Part shown: positions 8,806-16,724 of the stretch, one piece after another | Position numbering within the stretch: the stretch's first letter is position 1 | How the letters are laid out: every line of letters starts with the position of its first letter | NCBI GenBank assembly: GCA_934292725.1 | Contig: CAKQXY010000027.1 | Location: 1-49,243 of the forward strand | Reading direction: 5' to 3' | Source: an uncultured Lachnospiraceae bacterium | GTDB taxonomy: Bacteria; Bacillota; Clostridia; Lachnospirales; Lachnospiraceae | DNA: 49,243 bases | Position numbers and translations under genes: made by a program | Notes under the pieces: generated by a model | The model's database searches: none | What the model saw: the letters and a program-made list of their open reading frames with translations, nothing else | What the model was told of the DNA's origin: nothing

Positions 8806-9128
8806 TATTCAGCCTTCTCTTCTGTCTCGTTTTTTTCTGCCTCTGCTGTCTCTTCTGCCTCATCCTGACCTTCAGCCTCTGCTGCTTCGTTTGCTGCTGC
8901 GCGGTCATCATTGATCTGCTGTGCTCCGGCATAAATATCCTGTGCATTTTCCTGAATATTTGATACTACATCTAATACACAATCCTTTGCACGAAGTACT
9001 GCTGCTGTAACCTTTGTATATACATTCTTTGCATCCTTGCTTGAAAGTGCCTTAATACCTGCTGTTCCAAACAGAACACCTGCTGCAAAAATACCACCTT
9101 TTTTGTAATCTAAATCACGTAAACTCAT
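8805..9128 (-). CDS. DUF6110-like small membrane protein, possible FezA counterpart
   Basis: A 107-aa protein with one Gly/Ala-rich hydrophobic segment (about 11-27, KGGIFAAGVLFGTAGIKAL), a basic amphipathic stretch (SKDAKNVYTKVTAAVLRAKD) and a strongly acidic Glu/Ala-rich tail (73-107). It fits the DUF6110 family, often paired with P-type ATPases (recalled). The start at 9128 follows AGGAGG; the longer frame from 9266 has no ribosome site and would cross a terminator hairpin. The acidic tail could bind iron or recruit partners. In ferrosome loci a small membrane protein accompanies the ATPase; equivalence is inference. Confidence 0.7.
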   Translation of the reverse strand: MSLRDLDYKKGGIFAAGVLFGTAGIKALSSKDAKNVYTKVTAAVLRAKDCVLDVVSNIQENAQDIYAGAQQINDDRAAANEAAEAEGQDEAEETAEAEKNETEEKAE

Positions 9129-9161
9129 AGTTATATCCTCCTGTTCGATATCTATGTAAAA

Positions 9162-9190
9162 AGCAGGCAAAGCTTTATTCTTTGCCTGCT
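9162..9190 (-). terminator. Terminator between the fur-like gene and DUF6110
   Basis: A perfect 11-bp stem (AGCAGGCAAAG with its complement, 9162-9172 and 9180-9190) has a 7-nt loop. On the minus strand it is followed by a T-run. It should stop feo operon transcripts, and it sits in the leader of the DUF6110-ATPase unit just after a predicted -10 box. Confidence 0.8.
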
Positions 9191-9194
9191 CTTT

Positions 9195-9223
9195 ATTATA
9201 AAGAATATGTGTAATGATTTCTA
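9195..9223 (-). promoter_or_regulatory. Predicted promoter of the DUF6110-ATPase unit
   Basis: On the minus strand, TATAAT (9200-9195) lies 17 bp from TAGAAA (9223-9218, four of six -35 matches). The start point would fall inside the first arm of the terminator hairpin, so new transcripts would lack a full hairpin while read-through transcripts would carry it. Confidence 0.5.
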
Positions 9224-9232
9224 CCGTCTTAT

Positions 9233-9247
9233 TGATAAAGTTTATCA
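9233..9247. promoter_or_regulatory. Fur box upstream of DUF6110-ATPase
   Basis: Perfect 7-1-7 inverted repeat TGATAAA-G-TTTATCA. The Fur consensus is TGATAAT-N-ATTATCA, so each half matches six of seven. It lies 10 bp upstream of the predicted -35. Confidence 0.75.
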
Positions 9248-9281
9248 TTACGAAACATTTTTTCAATTAAGCCAGACCAGC

Positions 9282-9716
9282 TTATGCCGGATTGATACTG
9301 CGAATTGTCTGCTTATCTTTATAACCACACACGGAAAGTCCTGCCTGTATGATCTGATTCCACGCCTTTTGTGTAAGCACTATACTTGAATTATCATCAA
9401 ATTCAATTGTGCATGCATGTTTTCCACTTTTTTGCGCATCATCTTCTAATTCATCACAAGGCTGTGTACAGGAAACCCTATACATGTTGCAGCGATTAAT
9501 TGCTCCGATTTCCTCAAGCATGTTAATCATACGGTAAACTGTTGCTGAGCCAATGCTTGGATCAATCTTCGATGCCTTGTAATAAATCTCTTTGCAGCTT
9601 GAACAATCCCCTTCCAGTATAATATCAAGCAACACCATCCGCTGTTTAGTGATCCTGCATCCTCGCTGTCTGAGTCTGTTTAAGATCGCATCTTTTTGCA
9701 TATTTCTTTGCTGCAT
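9282..9716 (-). CDS. Fur-like transcriptional regulator with a reduced C-terminal domain
   Basis: About 144 aa. The N-terminal half has the Fur-family winged helix (RGCRITKQRMVLLDIIL, then SIGSATVYRMINMLEEIG, the recognition helix). The C-terminal half lacks the His-rich HHHxxC metal and dimerisation motifs of classical Fur, PerR and Zur and is short. The start is set at 9716 because GGAG lies 6 nt upstream; the frame also allows ATG at 9728 or GTG at 9758, the latter overlapping the Cys-rich gene. It is the last gene of the feo operon and may sense iron differently or act as an auxiliary repressor. Confidence 0.75.
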   Translation of the reverse strand: MQQRNMQKDAILNRLRQRGCRITKQRMVLLDIILEGDCSSCKEIYYKASKIDPSIGSATVYRMINMLEEIGAINRCNMYRVSCTQPCDELEDDAQKSGKHACTIEFDDNSSIVLTQKAWNQIIQAGLSVCGYKDKQTIRSINPA

Positions 9717-9738
9717 AGGCTGCTCCATTCTTTTTTGC

Positions 9739-9876
9739 TCAGTGGCAATGTCCTCCACAGTGCTTGCAGTCGCCTCCGCACTGGAGTGACTTTCCTGCTT
9801 TTTTATCCTTTACCATACTGCGAACAATCAGTCCAACCACACCTGCTACTACTACTCCTACAATTACTGTTCCCAT
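9739..9876 (-). CDS. FeoB-associated Cys-rich membrane protein
   Basis: A 45-aa protein starting MGTVIVGVVVAGVVGLIV, a single membrane helix, followed by a basic linker and a Cys/His cluster (CGGDCKHCGGHCH). This is the pattern of the FeoB-associated Cys-rich membrane proteins (PF12669 type). It sits 44 bp after feoB. It may pass or sense Fe2+ at the FeoB exit, but the role is not established. The ribosome site is AAGGTAAGG, fairly far upstream. Confidence 0.85.
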   Translation of the reverse strand: MGTVIVGVVVAGVVGLIVRSMVKDKKAGKSLQCGGDCKHCGGHCH

Positions 9877-9920
9877 AAGATACCTTACCTTTCAAACACA
9901 TACACTTTTGCTGTCAACTA

Positions 9921-12401
9921 TTACTTTACGGCTGCGACACTAAGCGTCTTGCTCTCCTTATATGGTCTAAACAACAGATAGATGAATGCAGCGATAATTA
10001 CGAATGCAACTACTGTTCCAACACCAAAACCGGCACCTGTAAAGAGACGGCCAATCTGATTGATTACTAAAGCTACCAGATAAGCAAATCCGCACTGATA
10101 TCCGATTGCAATCCAGAACCACTTTGTATTATTCATCTCTCTCTTAATTGCACCCATTGCTGCGAAGCACGGAGCACACAGCAAATTGAATGCCAAAAAT
10201 GCGTAGCCGCTTACTGCTGTGAAGGAAGCTGCCATTGCTGCATAGACACTTACGCCTTCCTGTCCGCCATACAAAATACCCATTGTACCAACAATGTTTT
10301 CCTTTGCTACAAGACCTGTAACAGATGCAACAGTTGCCTGCCAGTTGCCAAAGCCCTGCGGGATGAAGATCCAGCTGATTGCCTTACCAATAGTTGCAAG
10401 GATACTAGAATCGATCTGATCGTCCTCAAGCATCTGGAATGCACCATCAACAAATCCAAAGTAGGTAGTAAACCAAATTACGATAGTGGAAAGAAGGATG
10501 ATTGTACCAGCCTTCTTGATGAAGGACCATCCACGCTCCCACATGCTTCTAAGAACGCTGCCTACTGTTGGCAGATGGTAAGCCGGAAGCTCCATAACAA
10601 ACGGAGCCGGATCTCCAGCAAATAACTTTGTCTTCTTTAAGATGATACCAGAGCAGATGATTGCTGCGATACCAAGGAAATAAGCTGACGGAGCAACCCA
10701 GGAAGCACCGCCGAAAATAGCACCTGCAACCATTGCGATGAACGGAAGCTTTGCACCACACGGAATGAATGTGGTTGTCATAATGGTCATCTTACGGTCT
10801 CTGTCATTCTCGATAGTACGAGAAGCCATGATTCCAGGAACACCACATCCAGAACCGATTAACATCGGGATAAAGGACTTACCTGAAAGACCAAACTTTC
10901 TAAAGATACGGTCCATGATGAATGCGATACGAGCCATGTATCCGCATCCTTCAAGAAATGCTAAGAAGATGAACAAAATCAAGATCTGCGGAACGAAACC
11001 AAGTACAGCTCCTACACCGGCTACGATACCATCCATGATCAGACCTCTTAACCAGTCTGCACAATTTGCTGCATCAAGAGCAGACTCCAAAAATGCCGGG
11101 ATACCAGGAATCCAGATGCCATAATCGGCATTATCAGGAGCGGTTGCATTCCACTTTTCATAAACTTCTAATGCTGCCTTTAAGTCAGCACCAGTGGCAG
11201 TCTCATCTTCCTCTGCCATGGTTTCCTCATCCTGAACAACGTAAGTTACTTCTGCGTCATCTGCTACTGTTGCTGCATAAGCTTTTACAGCTGCAATTGC
11301 TGCCTCTGGATCATAATCCTCTGATTCAGCATCTACTGCTGCTGCCAGTTCTTCGTCACCAGACTCATCAACGAATGCATTGATGATTGTCTCAGCATCG
11401 CCATACTCGCCGGCATCTTCTTCATATGCACTGCGGCCAATTCCTGCCAAATACCAGCCATCGCCAAACACTCCGTCATTTGCCCAGTCAGTTGCAATTC
11501 CACCAACTGTTGTTACTGATACATAATATACAATATACATGATAACAGCAAAAATTGGAAGAGCCAGGAAACGATTCGTTACGATACGGTCAATCTTATC
11601 GGAAAGCGTCAGCTTCTTGCCGCCATGTGCCTTTTTACAGCACTCACCGATAATAGATGAAATGTATGTATAACGCTCATTTGTGATAATACTCTCAGTA
11701 TCATCATCAAATTTATCCTCCATGCGTCTGATCTCGTCAGAAACATCTGGAACAGACTTCATCTGAGCTGCAATCTTATCATCCTTCTCAAGAAGCTTGA
11801 TTGCAAAGAAGCGCTTCTGCTCATCCTTGATTCCAGTCAGCTTATTCTCAACAACTGCAATAATATCTTCTGCTTCCTTTGAAAACTCATGTACCGGCTT
11901 GCTTAATGTTTTTTTCTTTGCAAGCTCAACTGCCTTGTTTGCTGCTTCCTTAATACCGTCACCCTTTAATGCTGAAATCTCAACAACAGGGCATCCAAGC
12001 TTTTTAGACAGCTTATCAACATTAATCTGATCACCGCTCTTGCGAACAAGATCCATCATATTGATTGCCATAACAACCGGAATACCCAGCTCCATGATCT
12101 GTGTAGACAAATACAGATTTCTCTCAATATTAGTACCATCTACGATATTTAAAATCGCATCTGGTCTGTCTGTGATCAGATAATTTCTTGCTACAACTTC
12201 CTCAAGTGTATAAGGGGATAATGAATAAATACCCGGAAGATCCATGATTGTAGCTTCCTTATCCCACTTTAACTTACCTTCCTTTTTCTCAACTGTAACA
12301 CCTGGCCAGTTTCCTACAAACTGATTGGATCCTGTCAGCGCATTAAAAAGTGTTGTTTTACCACAGTTGGGATTACCTGCTAATGCAATCTTAATTGACA
12401 T
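9921..12401 (-). CDS. feoB: Ferrous iron transporter B
   Basis: An 826-aa Fe2+ importer. The N-terminal G domain shows GNPNCGKTT (G1, 9-17), DLPG (G3, 54-57) and NMMD (G4, 114-117), followed by a helical spacer domain and a membrane domain with two Gate-like blocks (PFIPMLIGSGCGVPG-type and FIPCGAKLP). Between the first and second membrane segments lies an extra acidic region (about 318-432, rich in Asp/Glu/Ala) predicted outside the cell and absent from E. coli-type FeoB. It is preceded by two feoA genes and by a candidate metal box at 12494. Confidence 0.95.
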   Translation of the reverse strand: MSIKIALAGNPNCGKTTLFNALTGSNQFVGNWPGVTVEKKEGKLKWDKEATIMDLPGIYSLSPYTLEEVVARNYLITDRPDAILNIVDGTNIERNLYLSTQIMELGIPVVMAINMMDLVRKSGDQINVDKLSKKLGCPVVEISALKGDGIKEAANKAVELAKKKTLSKPVHEFSKEAEDIIAVVENKLTGIKDEQKRFFAIKLLEKDDKIAAQMKSVPDVSDEIRRMEDKFDDDTESIITNERYTYISSIIGECCKKAHGGKKLTLSDKIDRIVTNRFLALPIFAVIMYIVYYVSVTTVGGIATDWANDGVFGDGWYLAGIGRSAYEEDAGEYGDAETIINAFVDESGDEELAAAVDAESEDYDPEAAIAAVKAYAATVADDAEVTYVVQDEETMAEEDETATGADLKAALEVYEKWNATAPDNADYGIWIPGIPAFLESALDAANCADWLRGLIMDGIVAGVGAVLGFVPQILILFIFLAFLEGCGYMARIAFIMDRIFRKFGLSGKSFIPMLIGSGCGVPGIMASRTIENDRDRKMTIMTTTFIPCGAKLPFIAMVAGAIFGGASWVAPSAYFLGIAAIICSGIILKKTKLFAGDPAPFVMELPAYHLPTVGSVLRSMWERGWSFIKKAGTIILLSTIVIWFTTYFGFVDGAFQMLEDDQIDSSILATIGKAISWIFIPQGFGNWQATVASVTGLVAKENIVGTMGILYGGQEGVSVYAAMAASFTAVSGYAFLAFNLLCAPCFAAMGAIKREMNNTKWFWIAIGYQCGFAYLVALVINQIGRLFTGAGFGVGTVVAFVIIAAFIYLLFRPYKESKTLSVAAVK

Positions 12402-12493
12402 TACAAACCTCCTGTTTTCTCGCCTTTTTTACTGTTTTGCAAACGCTACTTTGATTTGCTGTGACTGATTCTTAATTGCTTATACTCATTTTT

Positions 12494-12509
12494 ATTAGTA
12501 CAAGCTAAC
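12494..12509. promoter_or_regulatory. Palindrome ATTAG-N6-CTAAC between feoA and feoB
   Basis: ATTAG TACAAG CTAAC lies in the 126-bp feoA-feoB gap. It has the same half-sites and spacing as the sites at 3440, 34523 and 38438. It may mark a second, internally regulated promoter for feoB. Confidence 0.5.
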
Positions 12510-12527
12510 CTCTGGGTAAAAAAAATT

Positions 12528-12749
12528 TTATTCTACCTCAATCATCTCAGCATCTGCCTTACGCAGTGATAACTCGTATCCTCTTACAGTTACCTCTACC
12601 GGATCACCAAGCGGTGCTACCTTTCTTACATAGATCTCAACGCCCTTTGTGATTCCCATATCCATGATACGGCGCTTCACCGGACCTTCACCTGTCAGCT
12701 TCTTTACCTTTACAGTCTGACCGATGCTTGCATCTTTCAGTGTTTTCAT
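12528..12749 (-). CDS. feoA: FeoA family protein (second copy)
   Basis: A 73-aa SH3-like FeoA protein with the typical sequence KRRIMDMGITKGVEI and GDPVEVTVRGYELSLRKADAEMI. FeoA binds FeoB and supports Fe2+ uptake. The start at 12749 follows AAGGGG. It lies 50 bp behind the other feoA gene. This copy keeps the family's most conserved features. Confidence 0.9.
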   Translation of the reverse strand: MKTLKDASIGQTVKVKKLTGEGPVKRRIMDMGITKGVEIYVRKVAPLGDPVEVTVRGYELSLRKADAEMIEVE

Positions 12750-12799
12750 ATCAAACCCCTTTCCGCGACCTGATATATAACAGGTGCACATTGTTTCTC

Positions 12800-13012
12800 T
12801 TAGGAAACCAAGATTTTGCCGGCCATGTCCTTGCCAATCGCAACTCTTGAATCCTTCACGTTGACAATCAGATTACCTTGAATCTCGGAAATAACCGTGA
12901 CAACAGCGCCGACAACAAACCCTAGTCTCTCCAGAAACAATCTGGTTTCCTCCTTGCCGCCAACCTTGCAGATTACATTCTCCTTGCCCTCTGGAGCCAT
13001 CGATAATGGCAT
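12800..13012 (-). CDS. feoA: FeoA family protein (first copy)
   Basis: A 70-aa FeoA-like protein (LFLERLGFVVGAVVTVISEIQGNLIVNVKDSRVAIGKDMAGKI). It is more diverged than the second copy, which suggests a regulatory or structural division of labour. It is the first gene of the feo operon, transcribed from a strong promoter whose early transcribed region carries a Fur box. Confidence 0.85.
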   Translation of the reverse strand: MPLSMAPEGKENVICKVGGKEETRLFLERLGFVVGAVVTVISEIQGNLIVNVKDSRVAIGKDMAGKILVS

Positions 13013-13044
13013 AGCACATACCTCTCTTTCTTTTATTTCTTACT

Positions 13045-13059
13045 TGATAACATTTATCA
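13045..13059. promoter_or_regulatory. Fur box in the feo operon leader
   Basis: 7-1-7 inverted repeat TGATAAC-A-TTTATCA, one mismatch between the halves. It lies just downstream of the predicted transcription start of feoA, where bound Fur would block transcription. Confidence 0.8.
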
Positions 13060-13075
13060 TTTCCTATCGCAAATT

Positions 13076-13104
13076 AGTATACTCAAACCTCTATTAGATG
13101 TCAA
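13076..13104 (-). promoter_or_regulatory. Sigma-A promoter of the feo operon
   Basis: On the minus strand, TTGACA (13104-13099) and TATACT (13081-13076) are separated by 17 bp. Confidence 0.9.
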
Positions 13105-13127
13105 GAACTTTTTTAAGTTTTTTCAAA

Positions 13128-13156
13128 AAAAGCTGTGGCTTATCACCACAGCTTTT
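13128..13156 (-). terminator. Terminator of the GH31 gene
   Basis: A perfect 11-bp stem (AAAAGCTGTGG and complement, 13128-13138 and 13146-13156) with a 7-nt loop; a T-rich tract follows on the minus strand. It lies about 45 bp past the glucosidase stop codon. Confidence 0.85.
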
Positions 13157-13201
13157 ATGACACTTTTAAGTTACTTATATTTAATCTTCATGTTGCTTTG
13201 C

Positions 13202-15499
13202 TTATTCTGCGTTCAAATACTCACCAGGTGTCTCAGACAGTGCCGTCACACCATCACGGCAGATCTTAACATAGAAGCCCTTATATGGCTTTTCGTAATT
13301 CTTTACTGCATCTTTAATCTGCAGACGGCCATTATTTTGCGAGAATACATATGCATTGTAGCCGCCTTTTTTGTAGGCAAAGCTCTCACCATCGTCCTGA
13401 TAATGAATATAATTTCCAATGCCCGGGTAAACAGCAAGCGTCAAGTCTTCCACTTCCTTTTCACCAACATACTGCATTAAAGGATAAAGCGGCAGCACAG
13501 CACCTGCGCGTACAAACAGCGGCATAGTATCTAGCGGTGCCTTCTTTGTAATATACTGACCGCCCTTATACTTTTCTCCTGTCCAGAAATCGTACCACAT
13601 AGCACCCTCTGGCAGATAGACAAGACGCATAGTTGTTCCCTGTGTTACAACTGGGGCAGCAAGCAACCACTCACCTACCATAAACTCATCATTGATTTCG
13701 TAAGTTTCTGCGTCCTTTTCGAAGTTTAACATAAGAGGACGCATAATCGGAAGACCTGTCTGCTCACTTTCAAAGAAACAGTCGTAGATATACGGAAGCA
13801 GACGATAGCGAAGCTCTACATACTTGCGATAAATCTCTAAAAGCTCCTTATCAAACTGCCACGGCTCCTGTTTTCTCGTGCCCTGTGCACTATGGTTTCT
13901 GAAAAATGGAGACAAACATCCCACCTGAACCCAACGTGCCAAAAGTTCCTTTGTTGTATCTGCACCAAATCCGCCGACATCTGTTCCTGCATATGAAAAT
14001 CCAGAGAGGCCAAGATTGCAAAGCTGCGGAATCGCCATCTGTAAATGTGCCCAGATACTTTGGTTATCGCCTGTCCAGACAAGAGCATAACGCTGCGTTC
14101 CTGCGTAAGCTGCACGTGTGATTACAAACGGTCTGCGGCCATCATATTTTAACCATCCATCCTTTGTTGCCATTGCCATGCAGTGACCATAGATGTTATG
14201 AGCATCCTTATGGAGAATTACTGTATCGTCCTCATCTGCAAATTGTACATCATCTGGAAGCGGTCCCTTGAAGCTTGCTGGCTCATTCATATCGTTCCAC
14301 ACACCGCGAACACCCATATCAATTAAAAATTTCTGCTTGTCTGCCCACCAGCTGCGCACCTTTGGATTAGTAAAGCTTGGGAAAACAGCATCACCAGGCC
14401 ATACCTCGTTTACATAAAGCTCATTCTCTGCTGAAAAGGCAAAATAGCCGTTCTTGATTCCTTCTTCGTAAACCTCGTAGCCATCTTCCTTTTTAACACC
14501 TGGATCAATAATAGTAACTGGTTTATAGCCCATTTCAGTTAACTTCTGTAATGTCTTTTTCGGATCCTTATAATTTTTCCGATTCCATGTAAATACCTTA
14601 AAGGCATCCATGTAGTCGATATCAAAATGAATGCTGTCGCACGGGATACGGCATTGACGCATCTTTTCTGCAACATCCATGATATCGTCCTCTGTAATAT
14701 ATCCCCAGCGTGACTGATGATAGCCAAGTGTCCACTTCTGCGGAAGCGCAGTGCGGCCTGTCAGTCCTGTGTATGCACCTAAAATATCACGCATTGTCTC
14801 GCCTGCAATAAAATAGTAGTCTAAATCGCCGCCGTCTGCTGCAAAATAATAGCGCTCTGCATCTTCTTTTCCCATATCAAAATATGACTTTGACGTATTG
14901 TCAAGAAAAATTCCATATGTAAAATGAGGACGCATTGAAATAAAGAACGGAACAGACTTATAAAGACTTGGGAAAAAATCTGCATGCGTATCTGGAATAT
15001 CGCTGTTCCACATTTCATAAGCATAGCCTCTTTTATCAAGAAAACCTGTCTTATCGCCAAGGCCATAGATATGCTCCTTTGGATGAAGCGTACGCACAAC
15101 TTCAAATGTATGATCTGACTGCTTTTTTGGCAGATCATGACCTTCCTTTGCCAGTAATTCGGCCTGCTGTGCTGTAATTTCCTGCTTCTTTGTTGTTCTT
15201 ACGGTCTGCTCAGAGATCATTCGACCATCTGGTGTTAAAAAATCAACCTGAAACTCATCTCTTACGCGAACAAGAAGCTTCTTTGTTTTAATTGTAATAA
15301 ACTCTTTTTGCTGACGTGCCTGAAAATCAACCTTCTTTGGTTCCTGCACAACTGCCCTTGATGGTCTGTGCTTTTCTTCCATCGAGCTGTATACTCGCAC
15401 AATGCGGTCTGTAATAAAGGAAATTCTTCCCTCTTTATGTTCAAACTTTACCGTTACGCCTGTGGCATCTGGTTCAAATGACAAAAGCCTGCCAAACAT
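13202..15499 (-). CDS. Alpha-glucosidase, glycoside hydrolase family 31
   Basis: A 765-aa cytoplasmic enzyme (no signal peptide) of GH31, expected to release glucose or a related sugar from alpha-linked oligosaccharides taken up by the cell. The nucleophile is D403 in GVWNDMNEP, and the likely acid/base is D478 in VWTGDNQ. The N-terminal beta-sandwich precedes the barrel (about 250-560), with beta domains behind. Substrate-site residues WGYITEDDI and HFDIDYMD are conserved. It appears monocistronic with its own promoter and terminator. Alpha-xylosidase activity cannot be excluded from sequence. Confidence 0.93.
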   Translation of the reverse strand: MFGRLLSFEPDATGVTVKFEHKEGRISFITDRIVRVYSSMEEKHRPSRAVVQEPKKVDFQARQQKEFITIKTKKLLVRVRDEFQVDFLTPDGRMISEQTVRTTKKQEITAQQAELLAKEGHDLPKKQSDHTFEVVRTLHPKEHIYGLGDKTGFLDKRGYAYEMWNSDIPDTHADFFPSLYKSVPFFISMRPHFTYGIFLDNTSKSYFDMGKEDAERYYFAADGGDLDYYFIAGETMRDILGAYTGLTGRTALPQKWTLGYHQSRWGYITEDDIMDVAEKMRQCRIPCDSIHFDIDYMDAFKVFTWNRKNYKDPKKTLQKLTEMGYKPVTIIDPGVKKEDGYEVYEEGIKNGYFAFSAENELYVNEVWPGDAVFPSFTNPKVRSWWADKQKFLIDMGVRGVWNDMNEPASFKGPLPDDVQFADEDDTVILHKDAHNIYGHCMAMATKDGWLKYDGRRPFVITRAAYAGTQRYALVWTGDNQSIWAHLQMAIPQLCNLGLSGFSYAGTDVGGFGADTTKELLARWVQVGCLSPFFRNHSAQGTRKQEPWQFDKELLEIYRKYVELRYRLLPYIYDCFFESEQTGLPIMRPLMLNFEKDAETYEINDEFMVGEWLLAAPVVTQGTTMRLVYLPEGAMWYDFWTGEKYKGGQYITKKAPLDTMPLFVRAGAVLPLYPLMQYVGEKEVEDLTLAVYPGIGNYIHYQDDGESFAYKKGGYNAYVFSQNNGRLQIKDAVKNYEKPYKGFYVKICRDGVTALSETPGEYLNAE

Positions 15500-15551
15500 A
15501 ATGCTCCTCCTTTAACATTTTTGCATCACATGGATTGCTTTTTATTTTCTC

Positions 15552-15580
15552 AGTATAGCATAACTTTGCGAGCATGTACA
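15552..15580 (-). promoter_or_regulatory. Predicted promoter of the GH31 gene
   Basis: On the minus strand, TGTACA (15580-15575) and TATACT (15557-15552) are separated by 17 bp. The -35 is a four-of-six match. Confidence 0.45.
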
Positions 15581-15707
15581 GCAAATATACTGACTGTAAA
15601 TTACAAAAACATACCTCAATTTTGCATCCGTCTTTCATTTGGATAATTTCATGATATGCTAGTCACAGCACTACAAAAATTTACTTTGAATGTTAAGAGG
15701 AGGAATT

Positions 15708-16724
15708 ATGAGTTTAGTTGTACAAGATCTTTCAAAAAAATACGGAACGCGGACCGTTGTTGATCACTTAAGCTTTGAGATGAACCGTCCGGGTGTCTAT
15801 GCACTTCTTGGAACAAATGGAGCTGGAAAAACTACTTCCATCCGCATGATACTTGGCATGCTTTCACGCGACAGCGGAACTGTCACATGGAATGGAAAGC
15901 CGCTTGATATAAATACCTGCAATGTAGGATATCTGGCAGAGGAGCGCGGTTTGTATCCTAAATATACTATTATGGATCAGCTTATGTATTTTGCCGCTCT
16001 GCGCGGTGTATCAGCTTCTGAAGCAAAAAAGCGCATCCACTACTGGGCAGAGCGCTTTGATATTATTGAATATCTTTATCCGCAGGAATATGCCGATATT
16101 CAGGCCAAAAAGGCACGCATGCATGAGGAAGCTTCACCAAAGAAAAAAGGCTTATTTGGAAGCAGCAATCAGAGAAAGAAGCGAATTGCGCCAAAGACAG
16201 CTGATCAGCTTTCAAAAGGAAATCAGCAGAAAATTCAGATGATTGCAGCTCTTATTTCTGACCCTGAGCTTCTTATTCTTGACGAGCCGCTTTCTGGTCT
16301 TGATCCTGTCAATACTGATTTGTTTAAGGATATCATTCACGAGCAGATCAATAAGGGCAAATATCTGATTATGTCTGACCATCAAATGTCCACCATTGAG
16401 GAGTTTTGTACTGATCTGACAATACTTGATCACAGTAAAACTATTCTTTCTGGTAACTTAAATACGATCAAGAAAAGTTATGGACGTGTTCACCTATTTC
16501 TAAAGACAGAATCTGATATCACCTCATACATCCAGGATGCCGGTATTTCGATTCTCTCTGAGTTAGCAGGCGAATATCATTTGAAGGTAACTGGCGAAGA
16601 GCAGGCAAATGCACTGCTTGGCACACTTATTCAGGCAGGAATCACAATCGTTACCTTTAATCTTCGCGAACCATCTCTGCATGAGATCTTTGTAAGTAAG
16701 GTAGGTGAGGCACATGAAGAATAA
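15708..16724 (+). CDS. ABC transporter ATP-binding protein (NatA-like)
   Basis: A 338-aa ATPase of an ABC-2 type exporter. Walker A is GTNGAGKTT (35-43), the signature LSKGNQQK (169-175) and Walker B LLILDEP (188-194). The start at 15708 follows AGAGGAGG. Between the helical domain and the signature lies a lysine-rich insertion (about 130-163) not usual in NatA-type ATPases. The C-terminal extension (about 240-338) matches the DrrA/NatA accessory domain. It overlaps the next gene by 11 nt and forms an operon with two permeases. Confidence 0.9.
   Translation: MSLVVQDLSKKYGTRTVVDHLSFEMNRPGVYALLGTNGAGKTTSIRMILGMLSRDSGTVTWNGKPLDINTCNVGYLAEERGLYPKYTIMDQLMYFAALRGVSASEAKKRIHYWAERFDIIEYLYPQEYADIQAKKARMHEEASPKKKGLFGSSNQRKKRIAPKTADQLSKGNQQKIQMIAALISDPELLILDEPLSGLDPVNTDLFKDIIHEQINKGKYLIMSDHQMSTIEEFCTDLTILDHSKTILSGNLNTIKKSYGRVHLFLKTESDITSYIQDAGISILSELAGEYHLKVTGEEQANALLGTLIQAGITIVTFNLREPSLHEIFVSKVGEAHEE

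Noticed and set aside
9129..9266. N-terminal extension of the DUF6110 protein to 9266
   Set aside because: It would translate through the terminator hairpin and Fur box and lacks a ribosome site; the ATG at 9128 has AGGAGG.
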